Source: Datnioides undecimradiatus (Eukaryota > Chordata > Actinopteri > Lobotiformes > Datnioididae). From it: a stretch of 64,000 bases of DNA. Positions 1 to 11,200 of this stretch are shown here, piece by piece; position 1 is the first letter of the stretch; every line of letters starts with the position of its first letter. Made by a program: the position numbers and the translations under genes. The stretch is taken from positions 1,006,422-1,070,421 of the forward strand of contig WARS01004319.1 in assembly GCA_008933995.1 (NCBI GenBank). Reading direction: 5' to 3'. The notes under the pieces were generated by a model, which saw only the letters and a list, made by a program, of their open reading frames with translations, ran no database searches and had not been told where the DNA came from.

Positions 1-983
1 TGTTCGACCCAGTGTCAGTCTGCGTGAATTCATGTTTCGTTGGATTTAAAACAACTTCCTTCTCTTTCTCTTTGAGAACAAACTCACAGCGAGGTGCAGA
101 CGACATCAAACATGGTAACTTCTGTGTTTCCTGTGCCTGTTTAACCTTAAACTTCATGGATTTATGACTCAAAACCTGTGTCAAAGCCTCTAAATTACTG
201 ACCACTGAACACCGACCCGCGCGGTTTGGGTTGATGGTTAGCCACGGCAGGGGGACCTGGTCGGGGTTTGGGATTTGATTTGGTCTCTGGTTAAGCTGCA
301 GTGAACCTCTCACCAAGTGTCGTATTCAAGGAAGCCAGAAACATCCTGAGACACAAACCTGGCATCAACCTTTGGTGAAGGAAGCAGAGCTCAAAAGCTC
401 ATTTGACCAACAGCCAATTAACCAGAGAAGAAGGTGGTCCACTGCTCCCAAGGCCCATTGTACCAAAAACACTCTGTGTCTCCTCTCTTCATGTTTTTGG
501 ACAAACTCAGGTGACCTTTGCTCTAAAATGGTCAGTTTGGTTCTGTTTAGGCATCCTGATTTGGTTTCATGGCTTCATGTTAATCCTGTAACTTGGGTTT
601 GTATGAAACCACAGTGTGTATTCTCTAAACACCAGGCCCTCAGAGCTGTCAGTGCTGTGGTGGAAAATTGGACTTTCGGTCCAATGGGACCAAGACTGGG
701 GATTCAGAACAACGGGCCACTGAAGCAAAGACACAACAGCCACAGAGGTTCATCAGATAAAGCCAAAAATGTCTCAAGATGAGCGCGTTGCATGGAGCAA
801 ACAGAATGCTTTAAAACCGAGCAGCGGACATAATCTGTCAAACATCCTGAGAGCCCACTGGCATCACATCACATGTGGATAATCCATCAGCGAAGCCTCC
901 AAACTCTCCTGAGAAGACGTAACATATTCAGGCTCATGTTCACCCGCTGCAGCGGTCTGTGCAGTCACAGCCTCTTCCCAATT

Positions 984-1005
984 AAAAAAAAAAAAAAAAA
1001 AAAAA
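984..1005. repeat. Poly(A) run of 22
   Basis: Homopolymer A run in the intron. It could be the tail of an old retroposed element, but no SINE body is recognisable beside it. Confidence 0.8.
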
Positions 1006-1065
1006 GCATTTCTGCTGACGGAGCATGGCAGGCCGCCTGGGCAGAAACAAAACCAACGCGCGCAC

Positions 1066-1092
1066 GCACACACACACACACACACACACACA
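1066..1092. repeat. CA microsatellite
   Basis: About 13 CA units in intron sequence. Confidence 0.9.
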
Positions 1093-1627
1093 GAGCGGGG
1101 CTTCAAACCGCACAGATGCAGAGCAAACCAGCGACTCCAAACAGAGACGGGCTCTCAGTCCAAACTGTCCAGTTACCAGCAGTAGTTTAAAACCATCAGT
1201 CACTGTGAACGAGCTCCTCGGCTCCTCCTCTCCTTCCATCGACTCTGCCTCAAGCGTGAGTTTTTTTAGTTTTTTGTCAAATTCCAGTTTGTCCACGTGT
1301 GTTTCAGGCTCCCCTGGGAGACACGGTTTGTCTGTTAAGGTGTTTCTGATGCCTTAATCTTGGCAGGAAGATTGAAGGATCAGAGTCAGGAGAGAAACGC
1401 ACTGATTACCGTGAGGCACGACACATGATGGCTGTGTTTTCTCTGCAGGCCTGCACTGCCGACTGTGACCTCTGACCTCTGCTTTAACGCTGGAGGACCT
1501 GGTTAAAGGTCTGGCTGAAGGGAGGCTCAACAGGAGTCCAGCCCATGTTAAAGCTAATGGGAGCAAAGCACTGTTCTTACTGCAGGACTGGAAGATGAAT
1601 TCTCTGCTAACAGGGACAAACCCAGAC

Positions 1628-1653
1628 TGTGTGTGTGTGTGTGTGTGTGTGTG
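1628..1653. repeat. GT microsatellite
   Basis: About 13 GT units in intron sequence. Confidence 0.9.
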
Positions 1654-2014
1654 AGACAGGCAGAAGAGGAATTAGCTCAACCTAAAAACAGATTTTGACA
1701 AATTCAACAGAAATGCTGAATTTATTCACTCGTACAGGAGAAAAAGCTTGTAAGATAATCTTATCCTTGGACTAAAACAGTGTTAGAGAGCTTTTCTCTG
1801 CGGGACAGGTCTGATTAAACGCTCTGTGATGTCATGAAGCCGCTTTCTAAACAAAGATCTTGGAAAGAGCTCGCTGCTCTGGGAAAGTGTTGATCTATAA
1901 CCAGAAGTCGTATTTTATTGCAGAAATTAAACATGTTTTCAAGGATCCCAGTTCACACCACGAGTGAAGCATGCGAGTTCAGATCGAAGTGCGCGTGGAG
2001 ACTCGAGGACGTAC

Positions 2015-2144
2015 GTGTCTTTCCGTTGTCGGACTGGCGCAGACCTTCTCCCTCTGGGTAAACTGGGACCACGGTCACGGTGTAGGGGGTGTCTGACAGC
2101 AGGTTCCTCAGCATGGTGTTGGTGGTGCCGCCTGAAACCTGCTC
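2015..2144 (-). CDS. col12a1: col12a1 exon: FN3-20 (array copy 7), part 2
   Basis: 130 nt, phase 0 to 1. Encodes [40 protein letters not shown] and GKT, with donor GTACGT. It ends in phase 1, so coding continues beyond the window start. It is the most 3' exon I can see. Confidence 0.94.
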
Positions 2145-5100
2145 CTGTGCACAAAACAAACAAAAACAGCATCACTACGCAGTTCCCATATAAGGTCGGG
2201 CATGATGGGTCCAACCTGCACACGGAGTTACTGAAACTCTGTAGCACAGGAAGTCACAGGGCGTCTCACCATGTCCTCGGCGCCTCCGGCTGCAGGGATG
2301 TAGAAGATGCGATACTGGCGGACGTTGCCCTCCGCCGGGTCCCAGCGCACCTTCAGGGAGCTGGTGGTGGGATCGGTGACCTGCAGGTTCTTCACTCCGC
2401 CCAGCGCCTCTGTCAACGCCACACATGATTACAATCAATTTCCTGTTTGACTCACAGCCACGGCGAAGTGGGACGCAGCAGCTAAATGACTCAGTTTGAC
2501 CTTGTCGGAGCAACAGATGGGCGAGTTCTGTTTTGGCGCTTCAGGGAGGTTCAGCGAGTCTGTCAGTCACAGCGAAGTGACACCTGCTGACTGCCAGGGT
2601 GCGTTTCTCTGATTATCTAAACTTCTAAACACCACATCCTCCTGTTGCTGCTCTGCTGTTGTTCCAAACACACCCGATTTGTCAGATTTAACACACACAG
2701 ACAAATCTGAGGCAAAGAATTTGTACTTTTCTGTCATTTTGTCACATTTCTAACACAAATTTGATCATTTCCATGCAATAAAACATGAATTCCACAAACT
2801 ATTTTAGACTCCTAATCTGTTTTATCTTGAAAACAAATGAAAACATGTCACACAGCTCAAAACTTCTCACATACAGATGCTGGACTGTCAGAATCCTGAT
2901 TTGAAGACAGGACTGGTGGATTAACTGCAGTCTGTGAGCTCCGGGTTCAAACAAACCATGACAAGTTCTGGCGATGCCGTTAGTGAGACAGATGTGGCTG
3001 CAGCTGCTCCGCTCTGGCCCAACTCACTTGTCTTTCCGTTCTCCGACGTGCGTTTCCCCTCAGCGTCAGAGTAAATAGGCACCAGCGTCACTTTGTACTC
3101 GGTGTCCGGCCGCAGGTCTCTCAGCACCGTGTTGGTCGACATCCCAGACACCTGAGTCTGTGACGGACACAAAAACATGTTCGTTAATGTAAATAATCCC
3201 ACAACGCACTGTTTTATTACTTTAATTTACATGTGTGTCATCTTGCTGCAGCTTTATGATTTATGGAGCTTTCAGCTGCATCACATGAGCTTCATCAGCA
3301 CATGTGGGTTTGCTCAGTTGTCACAGGAACTGCCATGTTACTCAGGACTTCTCATCTGCCTGCTAGCTCTGAATAAGATGATACGATGAGATGTGATCAA
3401 AAGCTCCGGAGCAGATACTGAATGGACCTTGAAGGCTGTTTAATCAGCTCGTTCTAATTCACTTTAGTTGGATCCCCGCTGGCTTCTGCTGCAGCAGTCA
3501 GCAGGAACTGTTTCATGTGTTTCTTAAAAAGTCAAATCAAATCCAAATGAGAAAGTTCCTTAATCATCGTTCTTATAATCTGAGCAGGAAACGCACCATG
3601 CTCTCGGCTCCTCCGGCAGCGGGGACGTAGATGATCTGGTACTGCCTGACGTCGCCTTCCGCCGGCTCCCAGCGGACCCTGAGGGAGTTGGTTGTGGGAT
3701 CGGTCACCTGCAGATTCTTGACTCCACCCAGAGGCTCTGAAAGAGACGGGACACGTCAGGTATAACCGCGCTGTCTGCGTTCTCCCGCGCCGGCTAGGCG
3801 GGGTTCACCTCATCAGGACCGTCCCTTCCTCTTCCTGTGACCGTCTAAACCCTCCGGTGCTGCATTAGGCCAAAACAGCCCCATTAACAAGACATTTCAG
3901 ACTTAAAAGCAGAAAAACTGCTGCAAATAATCTGTAGCATTTGTTTTACCCTGCAGGGCGCACCAGATGGGTGGGAGAGCCAGATGTATCAGAGGTTGCC
4001 TAAACTTTCTGGTATTCATTGTTTTCTATTGTGAGTCACAAATGTACATACACATGCCCCACATATGTATCCTCCTAAGGACCATAGCGGTGGGTTTCCT
4101 GCATGTCTGCTTCACTTTACAGGCAGGTAACATGGTTCTTAGATGAATTCCCTGTTATTATGCTATTTTTAGCATGGTGATGCTGTTTTGTGCACAAAAC
4201 ATATTCAGATTTGTGTTTTTGGGGCCTGAAATCAAGAAGAACCACGTGTCAGCTGCAGAGAAGGTTGGATTTATGTGTGTATGCCCCAGCTATGCTGTGG
4301 TACGACGGTGGCCGACACGTTCAGAGGTAAAGAGATCCCAAAGCTTTCTGTCTTGAATGAAATAAACACGCTCTCCTGTCGTGGAGGACAGAAATATTTA
4401 CGGGCACCTCTTGCAAAGGCGAAGCTACAAACATGCACAGAAGATAAATAGCACCTCGGTTGTTTTGGTTTGAAATGTTTTTCTGCTCTCTGTGAACGAA
4501 CCCTCTGCCCTGGGCCTGCGAGTTGTTTTGCACTGCAGTAAAAATAAAGTTTAAATGAAAACAAAAGAACCAATAAATAAATAAATCATGCAAACATCAA
4601 TGGCATGAGGAGAATAATGGGAGTTTTATAGTAGCAATAAAACACTAGTTCCTTGGATGTTGGATGAGTCCTCGAATGCACCAGCAGGGAGAGATTACCG
4701 AACAGTCCAAGCGAGTGACTGCACCATCACCCCTGGACGGTTGGACACTGATCTGAAAACGCTCAGTGTCAGTTTGGAAGACGTCTGGCCATCTAACGAA
4801 GGTGCTCACAGTTTGAGAGACCCCATGGAAGCTTTATCCTCCAGGACGATGAACAATAACACTATTTAAATTCCTTCAGCTGCGTTCCCGCTTCCCTCAG
4901 TTAGATCTTCTCTTTGCTTGTCAGTCTCAAGGGGGAATCGAGGAATCGTGAAACAGAGAAAAAACATCACATGGATGAAGAAAAGGTTTTTAAAGTGGCA
5001 ACTGTGCAAACGCCTGATTCAAAAGGATCAGTCAAAGCAAAAGAAACTTGTCTGCTGCCAGTTTAAGGTCAGTGTCATAAGCTGCTCTGTCGTCTCCAGG

Positions 5101-5244
5101 TAGGGGAACGTCTAGTCATCAGATGCATCAGAGTGAAGGAGAAGATGCGACTTTGCTGACTCGGCTCTATCTGCTAAACTCCCATCTGACACAAACAATC
5201 CAGACGATCGTGGTCTGATTTGATTATCTGACTCTGTCTGTAAC

Positions 5245-5283
<39 letters not shown>

Positions 5284-8200
5284 CTACAGCAATGTGAGCT
5301 CTGTCTATTGTTGTACTGGACGGGAGCTAAACGTCCCTGTGAGTCACTCACTTGTCTTGCCCTTCTCAGCCTGCCGTATGCCCTCAACGTCTGGGTAGAC
5401 GGGAACAACAGCCACGTTGTAGACGGTGTCAGGCTCCAAGTTCCTCAGGATGGTGGTGGTGGTGCCTCCTGACACCTCCTCCTGTTCGGGAACGTTAAAA
5501 ACCTCTGTCAGCACGACAACGACTTGATCTAATAATGGCGATGATGGGTCACACGAGGGACATCACAGTGAACCAACGGCAGTTCGTACCACTCGCTCTT
5601 CTCCTCCCGGCTCAGCTGAGTAGATGACCTTGTAGCTGCGGACGTTGCCCACCGCTGGATCCCAGCGGGCCGTCAGAGTGCTGATGGTCGGGTCGGTCAC
5701 CTTTAAGTTCTTCACTCCACCCAAAGGATCTGAGAAGGAGGAGCCGTTACATTAGAGGTTAAATGACTCATTAACGAGTTATCTGGCCCTGTGTCCAGTC
5801 CTGGTCCAGGTCTAGCTGACGGACCTGTTCAGATACTGTTGTCTCCAAAGTCAAAGGTTCAAAGCAGCACAACAATTACTGGAACCTTTGAGGAGTTACC
5901 TTCAACATTTCATTAAAGGATAATATAATTAACAAGTTATTATTAGTTTCATTGATCTGTAAAAGGAAATTCCCCCGCAGCTGAACGAGATAAAGTGGTT
6001 GAATCTCCTTTTAATCAACACATTAAAGCAAATAAACCTGATTCAATCAAACTACAGTGCTTTTTGTTTTAAATCTATAATTCATGTGTCTTTGTTTCTC
6101 TATTGGTGAGAGAACGACAGTTTTACTCTACTCTATGCTTTGTCCGTGTTGATGAAATGGGTTCAGGCCCAGCATTGTTCCTCTCCGAGGAGGAACAACG
6201 GTCCAGGTCACGTCCTTCAGCTACAAATCCAAACTCACTTGTTTTCCCGTTTTCAGACTGCGGCTTGCCCTCCATCTCATGGTAGACGGGCACCACGGTG
6301 ACGGTGTACTCTGTGTTCGGTTCCAGGTTCTTCAGGACGGTGGAGGTGGTGCTTCCGGACACCTGGTCCTGGTCGCAGAGCAGAGAAGCATCTTTTTAAA
6401 CCGGGTGAACTGTAGGATCTGGAGAATTCTCAGGAAAGACATTATCAAGAAAAGCGAAGCTTGGCAGCCGCGGAGAGGCTCTCAGGCTGAACGATGTCAC
6501 AGCTTATTGCGCTGTGCGCCCAGTTTTCTTGGATGCAGCTTCGGTCAGTAAATGTCTCTGTGTGGTTCAGTAACAGGAACGGTAGAAGCTCGGAGATAAA
6601 GACGGATTAAAGGAGAAAGATTCCAGTCCAAAAGCTATCCCATGACAGTCTGGGCCTTCGAGCAGAACCACCAAACTGGCAGCAGGAAGGAGCGTACGTC
6701 TTCCTCTGCATGTACTCCTGCTCCGTCCGTTTAATCTAATAGTGAGTCCTAAATTCTGCCAATGAGCTGAGATAACCTCGGTGTGTTCCAACCCAAATCA
6801 TCAAATTTCACGACATTCCTTTAAACCCAGTGACATAATCTTCAGGCTAATGACACGGACCCCCTCAAGATATTGTCACTGCTTTGTAGAAAACAGTTGA
6901 AACTGCCTTGGAAATGAGTTTAAACCATCCCGCATCACTGTCAAATGTTTTCCATTAGCTGTAAGTAAATGTAGATTTTAAAGGCAACAACATTATCCAG
7001 CGGTTTTCATCTTCTGATAACTTGATTTTGCACTTTTTCCAGTGCAAGTAAAGAAAGTCCTTGCATGAAAGTGCCTTGGAAACAAGTGCAATCATCTCAC
7101 GCCGCTGGCGTTTCTCCATCCGAGAGCTCGAATTTGAGGCCAAAAGGAAGAATAAGCTGTTTTCTCACGCAGTACAGTACCTGCTCTCACTTAAAAGTGG
7201 TATTTGTACTTTCTTTGTGACGCAGTCATGGCCTGCAAGGGAACATTTAGCACTTTAAGGCATTTAAATGAAATTAACTCCTGTACACATTCACATTACC
7301 TTTCAAATCATCAGGAGGAGGAGGACAAAGGATACGAAGGACGATTGTTGGATGTTATTAATATAAAGAGCTCAGTCTAGACATGATCTACATGAAACGT
7401 GCCCTCAGATAACTTCTGTTATGACTTGGCGCCGTGCAAATAAGACTGAATTTAATAAAGCAATAAGACAAAGGAAGAGAAGAAGAACAACAAAAGAAGA
7501 AGAACAACAACAACAAAAGAAGAAGACAAAACAATGGAACAGATTCTGAAGATGAGAGGGGGAACAAGAAGATGAAGATGAAGACGACGAAGGACGATTA
7601 AGGGAAATAAAGACAAAAGAAAAGACAGAGGTAAAGAAGATGAAGACGAAGAAGACGACAATGAAGAAGATGAAGAAGAATGGACGTGTCCAGTCGTTCC
7701 TCATGTGTTACCAGCAGCTTTTTAATGAACAGCAGCTTTAATTAATCTAATTTAACCCTTGATTAACTGCCACCAGACTCTTCTTTAACAGTTATTCCTG
7801 TAGACGTCTAGTTTCAGCCTCTCACCACTTGTCACTGGTGTATTTATCAGTTTTTAACGTCCCCCAGATGAATCACTGGAGTTGTAACTTATTGTTTTGG
7901 ACTTTCTGTATGTGTTAGTGTTTTTCTGTCCTGGCAGCAGCTTTATTTGTGCCACGTGTGCGTCCTCACGTTGGTGAACGCGTTTCTTTATTTGCTGTGC
8001 TTTTTATTCCTAACAGTGCATTAGTCACAACGAATGGGTGGCTCAAAGAAAACAGGGCCACAATAAAACACAGATGCATTGACAATAATAACAAATAACT
8101 GATAGTGGGTTACAGAGAGAGGGCTTTTGTTTCAGAGTTTCCTGTGAAATAAAGTTTCTGAATGATCGTTTTGACGTTAGAGAAGCTGAAAAGTGGTTTG

Positions 8201-11200
8201 AATTAAAACAAACATTTCATTTCACATTTCAGGCAGTCATAAAAAGCAGGATACTAATGGGGCATGGATGAAGTTCTCAGCTTCTGGTCAACATCCAACA
8301 TCTGGAGCTGGCAGATGCTGACAGTTATATAAAAGCTGGCAGAGCTCTGTCAGTTCGCCTGTCATCTAGGCTTTCAGTAAAGATCAACGTGGTGGTGCTG
8401 ACATAGTATCCAAGTAGATGTAGATGCAGTCTTACCACATCCTGGTTTCCTCCAGCGGTCGGCACCCAGATCACGATGTATTCCCGCACGCTGCCCTCAG
8501 CGGGCTCCCAGCGGACGTTCAGGGTGCTGGTGGTGGGATCGGTAACCTGCAGGTTCCTCACGAAACCCAGCGGCTCTGAGCAGAGGCAGGAAACAGGAAG
8601 CCGAATTCAATACTTGGATGCAAGCGTTGCACAGCTGCTGTCTAGTCAGAGGTTACTGGTGTCCGGGGGGCAATTTGTTCAGATGCTGGACAGCGAGAAG
8701 ATGGTTGTTTTCTGCTTTACTTTTCCTTTAGGTCTAATGATTCAGGCTCAGTTCCTCTGAGGTTCATCACACTGACGCCGTTTGTATTCTTACATTACAG
8801 CGGAGGAGCTGTTTGCTGGTTCTTCTGTGCTTTATGAGCAAAAACACATTTTCACACTTACCACTAGAGCAGTTTACAGTTGGAAAAAAACAAAAAATAC
8901 GCTGCTGTTGAACAATAACTTCACAGAGACTCCAGTTTTGTGTTCAGGGTTCGTGGAGCTGACCGACAGCCACAGGTACTCACTCGTCTTCCCGGAGTCA
9001 GACAGGCTGGGTCCGTCTCCCTCTGCGTAGACCGGGACCACGGTGACGGTGTAGCGGGTGTCCGGCAGGAGCTTCTCCAGGACGGTTTTTGTGGTGCTCT
9101 CTGACACTTGCTCCTACAAAAACACAGGTGGTGAACTCGAGACCCTGCAGAGCTGCCCTTCACCGGGAGGTCAAATTCCTGCTGGCCCCGGGAGTCGTGA
9201 CCTTCGACCTCCAGTCGGTAAAAAAAAGACAAAACTTCCCCTCGAGGATGAGCACAGTTTCACAAAGTGTTCATATCAGTTTACTGCATTTAGACTGAAA
9301 TTACTGTCAAGCTGCTGTGAATTCCTGAAGGCTGAGACTGTATTTCTGTGCTGGAGGTCAAAATACTAAGACTGAGACCAAATTAAAACACCTTTAATTA
9401 AAACTGTCTTTAAGAAAACAGCCACAAAACCATAAGAATTAAAATCTTTACAATACCTGCAGGGAGAAACATATTAAAGACAAATCACCTCGTAAATATT
9501 TAAAACATAACTATTGAACTTTCAGAAGGAATTAACATGAAAAAGGCATTTCTGAGATAAGAATCACTGTAATTAAATAATGTGGGTTGTTGCTGTTATT
9601 AAAAATGTGAAAACCTTTGATGTTGTAGTTTATTTTCTGCGCTGTCTGTGTGAACATTTTTCCATTTTGTGACGTTTCACAAATCCAGTTAATCTTGGAC
9701 ACGAGTCAAAGTATGCGAGCTACTCTGGGATGTGCAGTTTCTCCTCGACCGAGGAACCAACACATGAAGCCACACGAACAACACTCAGATTCCTCTGGCA
9801 GAGGAGTTTTAAATTCCTGCTAAATTAACTCTGACGTACTAATTGGGGGTAAAAGTCGTGTCATCTGCAGAAGCAAACAAACCATTTCTAAACAGACAAA
9901 CGCGAGCAGCCAAATCGTTTGAGCTGTTATTTCACGGATCTTAATGGTCTAAAGCTCGGCGAGCGCTGGCGGCGGGCGTCTGATTAACAGGATTTACACA
10001 CACTCGTTCGGCAGAAGTATAAACCCTCCACACACACACACACACACACACACACGCCGTGCAACGATGAGGGACGCTCTCTTGGAAAAAGACTTAGGCG
10101 CGTTTGTGTGGCAACTGCATGATGGGATTATTGCTGTCAGCGAGCATGACATCACTAAATCCCTGTTGAGGGCTTTGATCGTTTTGCTGCTTTTGATGAA
10201 CGACATTTCAAACGAAATCTGACGGCTTCTTCATTACCTCCTGCTGAAAAACCTGCAGATTTTTTTAATTTTTTGAAAATATTCTGTTGTAATTTTGTTG
10301 CCTCTGGAAACTTGACCAGATTTTCCCTTTTTTATTTTTACTGCGTGCACTGAAAGGCTTCTCCAAAGAGGAGAGAGAGAGGCGTTGTCGCGGAGCACTG
10401 GTGTGAACAACACGACGCCATGAGCCAAAAACATCTGATACTTTTTCCAGATCAGACTGCCGAGACGTCCAACAACAAACAGCAGCAGCCAATCAGATCT
10501 GAAGCAGCAGACGACGCTGGTCTGAACTCTAATCTTATCTAACTGTGCTTACTTTATAGATAAAGGAGTGTATCTCAAACCACATCCCCTCAGGACAAAG
10601 TCAACACTGACTGGCTGATTAAAAAGATAATATCATCTGGAAACATGATGACAAATGATGTAATATCATAATAAAACATGCAAAACTAACATTTCTTTAT
10701 CAGTACATTTGCTTTGTTGTTATAACCTCGTGTTTTACTTTAAATCAACCACATTTTCTCTCCAGTTGTCATCATTTCCCAACATGGATCACAAACAGCT
10801 GACTCAACCTACCCTAATCAACCTGACTTAAGCTGGTTCAAATCAAGCTAATGCGTGGTGCATTCTGGGAGATTTTAAAATCTGTATTTTAAATCGCAAG
10901 AGCAGACACATCAGATCATTAAGTCAGGACGGACGCCTGACCACAAACTTGGTGTTTATAAACAGCTTCAGAGTGGTGATACGGGGGTCTCACAGACAAT
11001 CACAAGAACGAACACACATGGAGGCAGACTGACATCACTTAGCGCCAAACACCAAAGTCATTGCTGAGAAGTTAGGATAGGACCGATGAAGATGAAAAAT
11101 GATCTTACCACAATCTCCAGCCCTCCGTCTGCAGGGACGTAGATCACCTTGTAGCCCTGAACGTTGCCGTCAGCAGGATTCCAGGTGACAGTCAAAGTGG

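Larger units (their letters stand above)
1..2014 (-). other. Intron after FN3-20 (runs off the window)
   Basis: No FN3-like exon or coherent splice pair was found here. It holds a poly(A) run (984-1005), a CA tract and a GT tract, and otherwise nothing I recognise. Open frames here look like chance. Confidence 0.7.
2410..6238 (-). other. Introns of array copies 5 to 7
   Basis: Introns at 2410-3027, 3158-3596, 3737-5351 and 5730-6238, plus 108 and 125 nt introns inside copies 5 and 7. Apart from the CA tract listed separately I see nothing in them, and no obvious sequence similarity between equivalent introns of neighbouring copies. Confidence 0.6.
6369..11108 (-). other. Introns of array copies 3 and 4
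   Basis: Introns at 6369-8435, 8576-8983 and 9114-11108. The first holds the polypurine tract and the last a CA microsatellite. The remainder is ordinary AT-rich sequence in which I recognise nothing. Confidence 0.6.

Noticed and set aside
372-782. 136-codon open frame on the + strand
   Set aside because: Low-content intron sequence with no known motif and no splice or promoter context.
27-2014. Another FN3 exon pair downstream of FN3-20
   Set aside because: I searched the minus strand for the FN3 signatures (NLQVTDPT, YTVxVVPVY) and for 140/130 nt blocks with AG/GT borders and found none; the next exon must lie outside the window.
7405-7704. Ser/Phe-rich minus-strand frames across the polypurine tract
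   Set aside because: They are translations of a simple repeat and do not look like protein genes.
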